From: a bacterium
GTDB lineage: Bacteria; Cyanobacteriota; Vampirovibrionia; Gastranaerophilales; Gastranaerophilaceae
Direction of reading: 5' to 3'
DNA length: 52,782 bases
NCBI GenBank assembly: GCA_017482685.1
Contig: JAFUMP010000029.1
Span: 1 to 52,782, forward strand
The position numbers and the translations under genes are program-made. Below are positions 33,285 through 42,510 of this stretch, piece after piece; position 1 is the stretch's first letter; each line of letters opens with the position of its first letter. A model generated the notes under the pieces. That model was not told the DNA's origin. It saw only the letters and a program-made list of their open reading frames with translations, and ran no database searches.

Positions 33285-34056
33285 AAATTAATGTTGGTGA
33301 ATTTTTAACATCATAGAAAATTTTGGCATTTTTTACAAAAGCTTCTGGATTTGCGCTAACAAAGAATTTTTCAGTGCCAATTTCTTCAGATTTATTTAGT
33401 TTTATGTTATTTTTTAAATATTCAACAAATATTTCTGAAGGATCGATAAATAAATTTTCAGGTGCAAATTTTTTCAATGATTCTAAAAGATAAGGGTAAT
33501 GTGTGCATCCTAAAATAATTTTATCTGGAGTAAATTTATTCATTTGATTAATTAGAGTTTCGATATCAGAAATAGCTTCTGGTGAAGCTATATTTCCACT
33601 TTCAACATAAGAAACCCAATGAGGACAGGCTATTTCATTTACCTCTATTGAAGAGTTATGTTTTTGAATTTCTTTACTATATGCTTTAGAGCTTACAGTT
33701 CCAACAGTTGCAAAAACTCCAATTTTTTTGATATTCATTTCGGAAATAACTTTTGCACAAGATTGTATTATTGGAAAAATGTCAAAATCGTAATCATCTT
33801 TTATTGAATCATAAGCCAATGCAGAAGATGTATTGCAGGCAATAACAACAGCTTTGACTTCTTTTGTTTGAAAAAATTTCAGAATATTTCTTGCAAAACT
33901 AATCAACTCTTCTTTTGTTTTATTTCCGTAAGGAAGATTTTTTAAATCACCATAATAAAGAGTGTTTTCGTAAGGAAGCTCTTTTTTAAATCTTGCATAT
34001 ACAGATAGCCCACCTACTCCAGAATCGAAAAAACCTATTGGTGAATTATTTTGCAT
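33280..34056 (-). CDS. murI: Glutamate racemase
   Basis: The protein has 258 aa. The N-terminal GFFDSGVGGLSV supplies the catalytic Asp region. The two acid-base cysteines lie in VVIACNTSSALA (about Cys73) and IILGCTHYPYL (about Cys184). ENTLYYGDLKNLPYGNKTKEEL is also family-typical. The enzyme makes D-glutamate for peptidoglycan. It abuts the amidase gene upstream with no gap (34056/34057), so both belong to one cell-wall unit. The last 5 bases overlap the box region of the 33185 promoter. Confidence 0.96.
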   Translation of the reverse strand: MQNNSPIGFFDSGVGGLSVYARFKKELPYENTLYYGDLKNLPYGNKTKEELISFARNILKFFQTKEVKAVVIACNTSSALAYDSIKDDYDFDIFPIIQSCAKVISEMNIKKIGVFATVGTVSSKAYSKEIQKHNSSIEVNEIACPHWVSYVESGNIASPEAISDIETLINQMNKFTPDKIILGCTHYPYLLESLKKFAPENLFIDPSEIFVEYLKNNIKLNKSEEIGTEKFFVSANPEAFVKNAKIFYDVKNSPTLIL

Positions 34057-35967
34057 TTATTTCCTTCCTTTAAGATATTCTATAATACCTTCAGCTATAG
34101 CTTTTGCTGTTCTTTGCTTACGTGATTCTGTAATTAATTCGTTTCTTTCTTCTGGATTAGAAAGGAATCCAATTTCGCAGAGTACAGCTGGTACTGTTGT
34201 ATGATTTATAACATAAAATTTAGACTTAAACAAACCTCTGTCTTTTGCAGATGGTATTTGTTTTATCATGTGTTTATGTATAATTTCTGCTAAAGATTTG
34301 CTATGGTCGTGATACCAGTGTGTTTCGATACCACAAGGAACATCTGATACCGCAGAATTAACGTGTATACTTACAAAAATTTCTGGCTCTTGGGATTCTG
34401 CAAAAAGAACCCTATCTTCCAAAGAAACAAAGCTATCATCATTTCTTACGAGTGATATTTTATATCCTTTTGAACGTAATATTGATTCAATTCTTTGAGA
34501 AATATCTAAGGTTATATCTTTTTCGTTAATACCCTCTCTAATTGCTCCATAATCAGAGCCACCATGGCCAGCATCAAGAATAATTTTACCTTTATGAACG
34601 CTTTTTCTTGAAGGTTTTTCAGTAATAATTGAACCGTCTTGGTATCCTTTAGTTACAAGAATTTTTAAAGCTTTACCGTCAATGCTTTGTTCTATTTTTA
34701 TTGAATCAGATTTATTGATAGGAAGAGTTGCTCTTACACCTATTTCTGGCAATAGTGACAAAGTTAGTCGATTATAATAACTGCCGTCTAGGGTCTTAAT
34801 TATATCTTGTTCGTTATAATTTTTTACATTGAATAAATATAAGTTTAAAGAATCATCTCTTCTTAATAAAGAATGTACTATTGGGGAAGAAAATGATAAT
34901 ATTAGTTCGTTAGAGCGTGAGTCAATTTTTCTTACAAAAACTTTATTTATGTTAGAAATATTTTGAACTAAACTTGTATGTTTTAATTTTTCGGAATCTA
35001 TTAAAAATAAAGATTGAGAGTCTTGTGAATAAATTGGTAAATAATTTTTTGCCCTATCAGAATTTATTACAATTCTTGCTTTGTTAAATTCAAATTGACC
35101 TATTTTAATGGTATCTTTGCAACTACCATCAGAACAAAGCGCTATTTCTTTATTTCGAATAGCTCTGTTTAGAAAAGTATTTGGTAAATCAATTACTAAG
35201 CGTTCAGGATCTGTTAAAAACATTGTTTTAGCGGTGGTTAATTGTCCTAAACCGCTAATTAAAAAACCTTCATTTTTAGGTAGATATTGATTAATAAAAA
35301 ATTTTGTTCTTAGTTTTAAATTTGAAGATAAGTCTACAGACACTGTAGAGTCAAAAGTTTTTCCATCAGTATTTGCGAGTGTTGAATTTTCAAAAGCTCT
35401 TTGGATATCATCCATAACACTTTCTGGTGCTTTAATTATACCTTGAGTTGGTATTTGAACTTTCTGTACAAATTGAGAATTGGCTACAATACTTGAATAA
35501 GTTGGAGATTGTTCTTTTTCGTCATAGATTGGGTTAAAATAATCATTTTTAAGTTCTGGTTTTACGGTTTTAATAATTATATTGCCATCAATAGTCAAAA
35601 GTTTTATTTTTGACGTATCAAAATCTTCTTCAAATGTAATTACAGTGCGCACAATATTGCGAGGTGTTGTTTCAAATTGCGCTAGACGAATTTCTTTTAT
35701 GTTGCTTTTTTCAAAAACTAATTGTTGTTTTTCACCTACGAGAATTGCGTCCTCTATATCAAAGTAAATTCGATTAGGATTCGATAATGGAATAAATTTT
35801 AACTGATTTTGTAATTTATTATCTTTAGATGTTATATATACCAAAGATGATGAATCATCATAATGTAAAGACATTATCTTAGCTGGTTCAATGTCAGCAA
35901 ATACTGAAGTTAAACAAGCCTGAATGAAAAATATAAATAATGTGATGAAAAATACAAATCTCTTCAT
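34057..35967 (-). CDS. N-acetylmuramoyl-L-alanine amidase (AmiC type, AMIN-like N-terminus)
   Basis: In this 636-aa protein a signal peptide (MKRFVFFITLFIFFIQACLTSVFA) is followed by AMIN-like beta modules (about 30-140 and 210-440, e.g. NRIYFDIEDA and ERLVIDLPNTF). The catalytic amidase_3 domain occupies 460-636, with the zinc ligands His468 (DAGHGGSDYG), Glu482 (INEKDITLDI), His535 (VSIHVNSA) and the catalytic Glu598 (LCEIGFLSNPEER). It cuts the stem peptide from glycan strands at division. AMIN domains bind peptidoglycan. A Cys sits in the signal region (QACLTS), so a lipoprotein is possible but not favoured. Confidence 0.93.
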   Translation of the reverse strand: MKRFVFFITLFIFFIQACLTSVFADIEPAKIMSLHYDDSSSLVYITSKDNKLQNQLKFIPLSNPNRIYFDIEDAILVGEKQQLVFEKSNIKEIRLAQFETTPRNIVRTVITFEEDFDTSKIKLLTIDGNIIIKTVKPELKNDYFNPIYDEKEQSPTYSSIVANSQFVQKVQIPTQGIIKAPESVMDDIQRAFENSTLANTDGKTFDSTVSVDLSSNLKLRTKFFINQYLPKNEGFLISGLGQLTTAKTMFLTDPERLVIDLPNTFLNRAIRNKEIALCSDGSCKDTIKIGQFEFNKARIVINSDRAKNYLPIYSQDSQSLFLIDSEKLKHTSLVQNISNINKVFVRKIDSRSNELILSFSSPIVHSLLRRDDSLNLYLFNVKNYNEQDIIKTLDGSYYNRLTLSLLPEIGVRATLPINKSDSIKIEQSIDGKALKILVTKGYQDGSIITEKPSRKSVHKGKIILDAGHGGSDYGAIREGINEKDITLDISQRIESILRSKGYKISLVRNDDSFVSLEDRVLFAESQEPEIFVSIHVNSAVSDVPCGIETHWYHDHSKSLAEIIHKHMIKQIPSAKDRGLFKSKFYVINHTTVPAVLCEIGFLSNPEERNELITESRKQRTAKAIAEGIIEYLKGRK

Positions 35968-36037
35968 TATATATTTAATTTTTTAATCTTAGCCCCAAAA
36001 GTCTAATAATATATTATCAAAAATTAACCTAAAAAAA

Positions 36038-36058
36038 AAGCACTTTTTAGAGTGCTTT
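36038..36058 (-). terminator. Terminator of the 42-aa gene
   Basis: On the minus strand AAAGCACT and AGTGCTTT form an 8-bp stem followed by a T-run, about 33 bases after the stop of the 42-aa frame. Confidence 0.8.
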
Positions 36059-36090
36059 GTGTACGTATTTTGAGAGTTGTATTTAAAACT

Positions 36091-36219
36091 TTATCCGTTA
36101 ATTAAACGATCAATTTCATAAACTTTGAGAATAAGAGATTCAGTTTGGTCTTTAAACCAAGTTAAAAAGAATTTTATTTCGTCTCTAAAACTATAACATC
36201 CAGGCCACATTGTATACAT
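36091..36219 (-). CDS. Small orphan protein (42 aa)
   Basis: A 42-codon frame, MYTMWPGCYSFRDEIKFFLT then WFKDQTESLILKVYEIDRLI. TTTAAGGAG at 8 bases from the ATG is a strong ribosome site. An amphipathic aromatic-rich helix (FRDEIKFFLTWF) suggests a membrane-surface peptide. The family is not recognised. It is divergent from the 636-aa gene and shares its upstream box region, and it has a terminator. A leader of about 25 bases carries TAAGGTTAA, as in other members of the set. Confidence 0.55.
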   Translation of the reverse strand: MYTMWPGCYSFRDEIKFFLTWFKDQTESLILKVYEIDRLING

Positions 36220-36244
36220 AATGAATACTCCTTAAAAAACTTTT

Positions 36245-36387
36245 TTAACCTTACAAAATTATTAACGGCATTTTTTTGAAAAACTTTAATAAAAAATGAA
36301 TAATTGTTACAAAACTTTATTAATTTTTGTAACAATTATTCAATATCAAGCAATTTCACTAATAAAAACATCTTTATATATATGAGG
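36245..36387. promoter_or_regulatory. Divergent promoter region with shared boxes (copies d and f)
   Basis: Box 1 occurs here in both orientations: ATTGTTACAAAACTTTAT (36303-36320) and TTTTGTAACAATTATTC (36325-36341). To the right lie GCAATTTCACTAATAAAAAC (36350-36369) and CTTTATATATATGAGG (36372-36387), just before the ATG at 36394. To the left the minus-strand copy reads TTTTTCAAAAAAATGCCG and ends in TAAGGTTAA (36252-36244). The outward arrangement suggests one regulator site driving both genes. Confidence 0.55.
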
Positions 36388-36393
36388 TATATT

Positions 36394-38304
36394 ATGAGTA
36401 AGAGTGCTAATATTCAACACACAAAACAAATAGAATATACTTTAGCTCCTTCTGACAGTAACAAGGTCAGGGGTAATTCTCCTGTAAATATACCTATTGC
36501 TGGAAATGCTGCAATGGAAGAAGGGTATGCTGATAGAATTCAAACACGTACAATTAATCAAATAAACTCTATTGAAGAGCTTTATAAAAAAATTCTTAAA
36601 GATATTGAAATTGATTTAGAAGAAGCTAAAAGCAAACAATTATTAGAATCCATATTGGGTTGTTCTACTGAAGAACTTTTACAGAAATACAATAGTGATC
36701 CAGCATCTTTTAATCTTGTGGTTAAATGCATTAAGGATGCAAGTGATACTTTTTGGCCTTGGTCAGAAAAAAGTATAGAAGAAATTGCTACAGATGCTAA
36801 TGAAGCTTATATTTCTGAAAAAACTAATGGTTCTAAATTCGGTCAAATGTGGTTTAATTTGTTTAAAAGTGATTCATTATTAAAAGAACTTGGTATAGAT
36901 GAAAATGCGACTCTTGACGATAAAAAACTTGCTGTTAAAGCTTATTATGAAGAAAAATATCTAGGAGATATGTCAAAGCTTTCTGAAGAAGAAAAAACAG
37001 ATCGTTATGAAAAAGCATTTACAGCATTTGGTAAATTTTTGAACAAATATAAATCTGCTGAGGAAAAAGCTTTATTGGCTGCAGTTATTGAAGATTTACG
37101 TTCAACTTCAAGAGGAGTAGCTGTTGAGTTAACTTTAGCAAGTTGTATGAATGATAAAAAAACTGTACAAACTGTTGCTAAATCAATTGAAGATTGTCGT
37201 GAAGCTATTGTTTCAAATGTTGATGCTCTTGAAGAAATAATGACAGCAGAAGATGCAACAGAAATCGCAAATACAACATTCAAAAACATGAGCGAAGAAG
37301 ATGCTAATAACGCCTTAAATAAAATGCAAGCAAGAGGACAAGAAGTAAATGCAAGATTAAACGAACTTCTAACTAAAAAAGAAGCTGGAACTTTAACTGT
37401 AGAAGAACAAAAAGAATTAGCTAAACTATCTAATTATCTGGTTTCTGGTTATTCTGGTGCTGTAACAGGTGCTGTATATAACGAAAATTTTAATCAAGAG
37501 TCAAGAAAATCTTTCTATAATCAAATTACTACAGATACAAAATTATTAAATATTTCAAAAGAAGTCGTAGCTAATATTAATGAATATACAAACCAACACC
37601 CCGAAGTTTTAAAAGCTTCTTCTAATACTATTGAAAATGTTGTTGCACAAATGAACAACAATATAAAAACAACAGAAGAACAATACACAAACAGTGCAAC
37701 ATTAAGAACTGAACAACAAACAACAAAAGAATCAAAAGAAATTCAAAAAACACCTACAAGTTTAAGCCCACAATCCAATAATACTGCTATTGATAATAGC
37801 CCCAAAGGATCTTTAGGTTTTGAAATAAAAACTACACCATCTTCAACTAAAGCAAATTTGGCTTATAAAGAAGTTGCTCCAACTTTAAAAGATAAAAACA
37901 AACCCTCTATTCCTCAACAAGAAGAAATGACTGTACAAACTTTAACTGAAGTATTCAACAAAGGCTATAAAGCATTTAAAGAATATACAAAAAATACAAA
38001 TGACTCTGAGATGAGTTATTTAATAGAAACTTTAAATGATTGTAAAAATACAGAAATCGTAAGAGAAGTTCTTGCTTCTTTAGAAAATTATGATGATAGT
38101 TTTTTAGGTATTCTTGCAGAAAATGTAAAAAATAATGATATTAAAAAAGAACTAGGCTCTTATATTACTAATATAGAAGTATTAAACAATGTTCTAAAAT
38201 CATCAAACAATAATTCTATTATAGATTTTTATAAAGAAAGAATTGAAGAATTAGAAGAAAAAGAACAAAAAAATAATTGTGCAAATGATGTTTTAATGGC
38301 ATAA
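36394..38304 (+). CDS. Large helical orphan protein (636 aa), unknown function
   Basis: The protein has an unstructured Ser/Asn-rich first 45 residues (MSKSANIQHTKQIEYTLAP). Mixed helices follow to about 410 (many Glu/Lys pairs, EEDANNALNKMQARGQEVNARL). A Thr/Asn/Gln-rich linker occupies about 420-530 and a final helical region about 530-636. It has two or three Cys and no membrane helix. No known domain is recognised. The N-terminus and lack of a Sec signal fit a type III-type substrate, but that is speculation. GAGG is 6 bases from the ATG at 36394; the longer frame has no ribosome site. The promoter carries the shared boxes. Confidence 0.75.
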   Translation: MSKSANIQHTKQIEYTLAPSDSNKVRGNSPVNIPIAGNAAMEEGYADRIQTRTINQINSIEELYKKILKDIEIDLEEAKSKQLLESILGCSTEELLQKYNSDPASFNLVVKCIKDASDTFWPWSEKSIEEIATDANEAYISEKTNGSKFGQMWFNLFKSDSLLKELGIDENATLDDKKLAVKAYYEEKYLGDMSKLSEEEKTDRYEKAFTAFGKFLNKYKSAEEKALLAAVIEDLRSTSRGVAVELTLASCMNDKKTVQTVAKSIEDCREAIVSNVDALEEIMTAEDATEIANTTFKNMSEEDANNALNKMQARGQEVNARLNELLTKKEAGTLTVEEQKELAKLSNYLVSGYSGAVTGAVYNENFNQESRKSFYNQITTDTKLLNISKEVVANINEYTNQHPEVLKASSNTIENVVAQMNNNIKTTEEQYTNSATLRTEQQTTKESKEIQKTPTSLSPQSNNTAIDNSPKGSLGFEIKTTPSSTKANLAYKEVAPTLKDKNKPSIPQQEEMTVQTLTEVFNKGYKAFKEYTKNTNDSEMSYLIETLNDCKNTEIVREVLASLENYDDSFLGILAENVKNNDIKKELGSYITNIEVLNNVLKSSNNNSIIDFYKERIEELEEKEQKNNCANDVLMA

Positions 38305-38311
38305 TACTAAT

Positions 38312-39007
38312 ATGAATCTGTTTAAAAAGATTATTTTATTTATATTATCAATTCAAGAAAAAATGCTTACTAAGAGTTTGAATAAAACTCTTGGGATAAA
38401 GCAAACATCTTCGCGAAAAAAATATTTTCAACAAGGCTGTTTTTTAAGTCTAAGCTCTCTTGCAGATAATGAAAAACAAAAAATCGAAGAGGAATTAAAG
38501 CTAATACTTAAGACTTATAATTATGAGCCAAAAGAAATTTTAAAATACATACAAATACAAGGAACAAAAGTATTTTATATTGAAAACTCTAGTAATTTGC
38601 ATTCAATAGGCGAAAACGAAGGTTTTATTTATCCTCAAAAAGGTGCTAAAGCTTTTTATCTATCATTGCTAACACAAAAAACTGTTGCATTAAAAACAGA
38701 CGAAATGTTTGTTCTTTCAAAAGGCGAAATAAATAAATATTTCTTTATTTACCATTTTTATAACTGGTATGCATATAAGCATAATATTGCAGGCATGGAT
38801 ACCGAAGCTCAAGAGTTGTTAAATAAATATTTATTTAATTCTTCAGAAGAAGATTTTTCAAAGCTTCAACTAGCTGATATTTATAAACTTAAAGATGCTA
38901 TTAAACAAGATAAAGCTGCAATTGAGTTTGTTTTTAAGTTATGTCAGTTTTATGACGGTGCAAGAAATGCTTTTGAAAAAATGAAAGATACTGGAACTAG
39001 CCTTTAG
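38312..39007 (+). CDS. Hypothetical protein, partner of the 636-aa gene (231 aa)
   Basis: It begins 7 bases after the upstream stop, so translation is probably coupled. The first 20 residues (MNLFKKIILFILSIQEKML) could be a membrane anchor or weak signal. The rest is soluble, with a beta-rich centre (IQIQGTKVFYIENSSNL) and helices (EINKYFFIYHFYNWYAYKH). Charged residues are balanced. The family is not recognised. It might be a chaperone or partner of the 636-aa protein, as two-gene effector/partner units often are, but nothing in the sequence proves this. No terminator hairpin is obvious after it. Confidence 0.65.
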   Translation: MNLFKKIILFILSIQEKMLTKSLNKTLGIKQTSSRKKYFQQGCFLSLSSLADNEKQKIEEELKLILKTYNYEPKEILKYIQIQGTKVFYIENSSNLHSIGENEGFIYPQKGAKAFYLSLLTQKTVALKTDEMFVLSKGEINKYFFIYHFYNWYAYKHNIAGMDTEAQELLNKYLFNSSEEDFSKLQLADIYKLKDAIKQDKAAIEFVFKLCQFYDGARNAFEKMKDTGTSL

Positions 39008-39141
39008 GTAGCAAAAAAAATTTTTAGATGTTTTATAATTAGAGTAAGCTTAATATTTTGTAAAAAAGACTGTTAAAATTTGTAAATTTGTTGTAAAATA
39101 TTGCTTGTCACAAATTAATATGCATAAGAAAGGAATTTTTT

Positions 39142-40152
39142 ATGGTACTTGAAATGACTTACCAACAGCTTGAAAGAGCAGTTAATCCAACTCACGACAT
39201 TAAGTTGTTCTCAGGAAGATCTAACCCCGCTTTAGCACAGGAAATTGCTGATTATTTGGGTACAACAGTTGGACCTATGGTAATAAAGAATTTTGCAGAT
39301 GGTGAAATTTATGTTCAAGTAAAAGAGAGTATTCGTGGTGATGATGTTTTTATCATTCAACCTCTTTGTAATCCTGTAAATGAAAATCTAATGGAATTAC
39401 TTATTATGATAGATGCTTTTAAAAGAGCAAGTGCTAAATCTATTACAGCGGTCATTCCTTATTATGGATATGCTAGACAAGATAGAAAAACTTCTGGTAG
39501 AGAAGCGATTACAGCTAAACTTGTAGCAGACTTGCTAACAACAGCTGGTGCAACAAGAGTTCTTGCAATGGATTTACATACAGGACAGATTCAAGGTTTC
39601 TTTAATATATTAGTAGATCATATTTTCGCAAATCCTATTCTTGTTGATTATTTTAAAAGCTTAAATATAGATCCAGAAGAAATGGTTTGTGTCAGCCCTG
39701 ATATGGGTGGAGCAAATCGTACAAGACATTTTGCAAAAAAATTAGATTGTCCAATCGCAATTATTGACAAGCGTAGAGATAAGCATAATGAAGCTATTGC
39801 AGCACATATTATTGGTGATGTTGAAGGAAAAGTTTGTTTAATGTTTGACGATATGATTGATACTGCTGGTACAATATGTGAAGCGTCTAAGCTTCTTAAA
39901 AGCAAAGGAGCAAAAGCTGTTTATGTTGGTGCAACTCATGCTGTATTCTCAGGCCCAGCAATTGAAAGATTAAAAAATGCTCCAATAGAAGAATGTATTG
40001 TGACAAATACGATTCCTTGGAAAAAAGAAGATTTGCCAGCAAATGTTAAACAACTTTCAATAGCACCTCTTTTGGGACAAGCAATTTCAAGAATCCATGA
40101 TGACGAATCTGTAAGCTCATTATTTGGTTTTGAAAAAGAAATGAAAGTGTAA
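39142..40152 (+). CDS. prs: Ribose-phosphate pyrophosphokinase
   Basis: This 336-aa protein has the typical N-terminal KLFSGRSNPALAQEIADYLG. The ATP-binding flexible loop is YGYARQDRKTSGREAITAK. The PRPP-binding signature is VCLMFDDMIDTAGTICEAS. SVSSLFGFEKE closes the fold. The enzyme transfers pyrophosphate from ATP to ribose-5-phosphate to give PRPP, the precursor of nucleotides, His and Trp. AAGAAAGGA precedes the ATG with 6 bases. It has a strong terminator and a 134-base AT-rich leader, with no riboswitch seen. Confidence 0.97.
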   Translation: MVLEMTYQQLERAVNPTHDIKLFSGRSNPALAQEIADYLGTTVGPMVIKNFADGEIYVQVKESIRGDDVFIIQPLCNPVNENLMELLIMIDAFKRASAKSITAVIPYYGYARQDRKTSGREAITAKLVADLLTTAGATRVLAMDLHTGQIQGFFNILVDHIFANPILVDYFKSLNIDPEEMVCVSPDMGGANRTRHFAKKLDCPIAIIDKRRDKHNEAIAAHIIGDVEGKVCLMFDDMIDTAGTICEASKLLKSKGAKAVYVGATHAVFSGPAIERLKNAPIEECIVTNTIPWKKEDLPANVKQLSIAPLLGQAISRIHDDESVSSLFGFEKEMKV

Positions 40153-40173
40153 TAAATTTAATAAAAATCAGCA

Positions 40174-40206
40174 AAAAACGCATCTACTTTTGTAGATGCA
40201 TTTTTT
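40174..40206. terminator. prs terminator (bidirectional)
   Basis: GCATCTAC and GTAGATGC form an 8-bp stem around TTTT, with A6 before and T6 after, between convergent prs and the XRE gene. Confidence 0.92.
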
Positions 40207-40217
40207 ATAATAAAAAT

Positions 40218-40433
40218 CTATTTGTTATTTTTTATTAAAACATTAATATCAACATTTAAAACTTTTGCAATATCAATCATTTTAATAATTGTTGGATTAA
40301 TTTTTCCTGTTTCAATTAAACTAATAGAGTTTCTTGAAATTTCACACTTTTCAGCTAATTCTTCTTGCGAAAGCCCTTTTCTCAATCTTTCACTTTTTAC
40401 ATTTATTCCAATATTTTTTAATCTGTCTTTCAT
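40218..40433 (-). CDS. XRE-family HTH transcriptional regulator (71 aa)
   Basis: Almost all of the protein is a Cro/CI-type HTH (ERLRKGLSQEELAEKCEISRNSISLIETGKINPTI), with the usual R-x-x-x-G-x-S-Q-x-x-L and S-x-I-E-x-G signatures. No effector domain is present, so it resembles the small stand-alone type seen in antitoxin-like or phage-like pairs. No toxin-like partner is next to it. Upstream (40434-40510) is AT-rich with a possible -10, and then a hairpin lies at 40511-40544. The target is unknown. Confidence 0.9.
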   Translation of the reverse strand: MKDRLKNIGINVKSERLRKGLSQEELAEKCEISRNSISLIETGKINPTIIKMIDIAKVLNVDINVLIKNNK

Positions 40434-40510
40434 AACAATATTTTCGTAGATTCTTTAAGTTTTTTCCATATAATATAATTAGAAAACTCATAAGATAATT
40501 TGCTAATTAA

Positions 40511-40544
40511 AAACAAAAGGACTTTTATATAAAGCCCTTTTGTT
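40511..40544. terminator. Terminator-like hairpin in the XRE-hsp20 gap
   Basis: AAACAAAAGGACTTT pairs with AAAGCCCTTTTGTTT with one mismatch. The arms are A- and T-rich, so it can terminate in both directions. The gene it ends is not clear. The remainder of 40545-40662 holds no gene. Confidence 0.55.
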
Positions 40545-40662
40545 TGTTTAGAGCAAATACATTGACATACCAAACAAGAGGCAAGTCTTACCCAATAGAT
40601 TATGATTTATAATAAAAAACTAAGGGGTTCATTTTTTGTCAAACTCTTTGCTCTGTGGACCA

Positions 40663-41151
40663 TTAATTAGATTTTTCACGAATTTCTAATTTTTTGGTCG
40701 TAGCTGGTTCTGTTTTTTGTTTAGGAAGAGTTATTGTTAACACTCCGTTTTTATATTCTGCATCTGCTTCTTCTGAACGAATTGGCTGGTCAAAAGATAT
40801 TGTTCTTTTATATTTACCATATCTAAATTCACAAGTATGATATTTCATATTTTTTTCTTTTCGTTCTTTCTCTTCTTTTTCTTCTTCAATCTGAGCAGTA
40901 ATTGTCATAAAATCGTTATCAAGCTCAACTTCAATGTCATCTTTATTTACTCCTGGTAATTGAACTTTTATTTTATAATCATTTTCAGATTGTTTTATTT
41001 CAACTGCAGGACGCCAAGTTGAAACTTTTTTCATAGATAATTGATGTGAAAAAGCTGGATTAATAATCGTATCTCTTAAAAAATTGTTTAATTCATTATG
41101 AATACTATCAAAAAATAAATCGGGTTCTCTTAATATTAAGTCTGTTTTCAT
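40663..41151 (-). CDS. Small heat-shock protein (Hsp20 / alpha-crystallin family)
   Basis: The protein has 162 aa. Residues about 48-150 form the alpha-crystallin domain, with VEIKQSENDYKIKVQLPGVNKDDIEVELDNDFMTITAQ and the C-terminal YKNGVLTITLPKQ (A-x-x-x-G-V-L-x-I-x-L-P). The N-terminal arm is short and polar. The C-terminal tail is charged. It is an ATP-independent holdase. AAAGGAG lies 8 bases before the ATG. No CIRCE or ROSE-type thermometer is visible in the short leader. It stands alone, followed at 40511 by a hairpin 115 bases away. Confidence 0.95.
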   Translation of the reverse strand: MKTDLILREPDLFFDSIHNELNNFLRDTIINPAFSHQLSMKKVSTWRPAVEIKQSENDYKIKVQLPGVNKDDIEVELDNDFMTITAQIEEEKEEKERKEKNMKYHTCEFRYGKYKRTISFDQPIRSEEADAEYKNGVLTITLPKQKTEPATTKKLEIREKSN

Positions 41152-41234
41152 TTAAAAAGCTCCTTTCGAACACTTTTAAATATAATTTGCTTTGTCTGAT
41201 TTTTCATTAGCTAAATTATTTAACCTAAAAAGCG

Positions 41235-41269
41235 AAGTGGCGATTTTGATAAAATCAAAATCGCCACTT
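41235..41269 (-). terminator. Terminator of the matrixin-like gene
   Basis: AAGTGGCGATTTTGAT and its exact complement form a 16-bp stem with an AAA loop, followed on the minus strand by CGCTTTTTAGG. Confidence 0.8.
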
Positions 41270-41289
41270 TTTATAACAATGTATTATAT

Positions 41290-42510
41290 TTATTTAATAA
41301 CTGTGCCTGCAGTTTTTCCATATCTTCTTATAGTAGAATTTAAAAGATTTTCGTGATGTTTATCACGATATATTTGACAAAGAAGCTTATAAGCGTGTTT
41401 GTTGTAAGGGTTTTCTTTTAAAATATCTTCTAATTGTGATACTGCAGTATTTGAGCGTTTCATATAATAATTGATTAATGGTGGAAGAGTTATTGTTAAG
41501 TCATTTTCATCAGTTGCCCAAGCTATATCAGCACAACTTTTAGCATTATCAAACTCTTCTGCATCTAAATACATTACTGCCACTTCATAATAAACTTCAG
41601 ATTTGCTTCTTCTGTCGGTTTTCATTTGTGCAACAATTTGATATTCTTGTGCAGCTTTTTTATACTCAGCGCGTTTTCTATATTGTTCAGCTAAAGCTAG
41701 ATGAGTAGCAATATCACCTGCAACAACTTCTTTTAAATCTGTGTCATCATTAACAGGAACATCAAGAGTTGCTAAAACTTCATCAGCTGTCATTAGTTGT
41801 GCTTTTTCTTCTTGAGATAAAGCTTCGTTTGTAATATCAGGTATAACTGAATATAAAAGAGCTAAAGATTTTAAATCTCTTGGTGTAATTTCTGTATTAA
41901 ATTTTGTTCCAATAGGATACATTACGTCATAGATACTAGGACTTTTTCCTGTTAGACCTAGTGAATGTCCAATTTCTTGTAGTGCAGATGAAAAAAGTTG
42001 TTTAGAGTCGTGACTATGTCCTTTAGCATCTGTTTTATTAAATACAACGATTGAATCTGTAATTACATTTCCATTAACACTAAATGCGTGTACGCCAATT
42101 GAATCTTTGTTATCGTTAGTTTTGAAATAGCATTTCATATTTGCTTCTTGAGGAGTTTCTACAAATTCAAAGCTTACAAGACCTTCGCTAGCTCTTTGCC
42201 AAGCTTGATATCCACTCATAACAACTTCTCTGTAGTATTCTGGCACGCTAGAAGAGTCTTCAATATATACTTTTAAAGGGAAAGAGTTTTTATTCCAACG
42301 GATAAGCTTGCCATTTTTGCAAATATTTCTAAAATAGCTATCAATTACGGCAGCTTTAATTGTTTTTTCACTCATTGATTTATCATAACCTAATGTAATT
42401 GTAGCAATATTTTGAAGTCCAAAAGCTACTGATTTTTCAGCTGGAGCTATATTAGTGAAAGAACAAATTCCTGCTGCGATAATAAACGTACAAATTGCAA
42501 TCTTTTTCAT
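41290..42510 (-). CDS. Matrixin-like metalloprotease homologue with altered zinc site, plus TPR tail
   Basis: The protein has 406 aa, with a signal peptide at about 1-23. Residues about 70-215 resemble the cyanobacterial matrixin family: FPLKVYIED, YQAWQRASEGLVSFEFVE and, after the active-site stretch, the Met-turn YDVMYP. The zinc motif is SALQEIGHSLGLTGKS, where the family has HExGHxLGxxGHS. The first His is Gln178 and the third is Lys189. Glu179 and His182 remain. It may therefore be catalytically dead or bind metal differently. Residues about 260-390 form TPR-like helices (KRAEYKKAAQEYQIVAQ). It is probably periplasmic, and the Met-turn supports real ancestry. Confidence 0.78.
   Translation of the reverse strand: MKKIAICTFIIAAGICSFTNIAPAEKSVAFGLQNIATITLGYDKSMSEKTIKAAVIDSYFRNICKNGKLIRWNKNSFPLKVYIEDSSSVPEYYREVVMSGYQAWQRASEGLVSFEFVETPQEANMKCYFKTNDNKDSIGVHAFSVNGNVITDSIVVFNKTDAKGHSHDSKQLFSSALQEIGHSLGLTGKSPSIYDVMYPIGTKFNTEITPRDLKSLALLYSVIPDITNEALSQEEKAQLMTADEVLATLDVPVNDDTDLKEVVAGDIATHLALAEQYRKRAEYKKAAQEYQIVAQMKTDRRSKSEVYYEVAVMYLDAEEFDNAKSCADIAWATDENDLTITLPPLINYYMKRSNTAVSQLEDILKENPYNKHAYKLLCQIYRDKHHENLLNSTIRRYGKTAGTVIK

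Noticed and set aside
40218..40433. Antitoxin of a toxin-antitoxin pair (XRE protein)
   Set aside because: No toxin-like frame is adjacent; one side is the prs terminator and the other is a gene-free stretch.
41152..41230. CIRCE operator before hsp20 or grpE
   Set aside because: No TTAGCACTC-N9-GAGTGCTAA or near match was seen in either leader.
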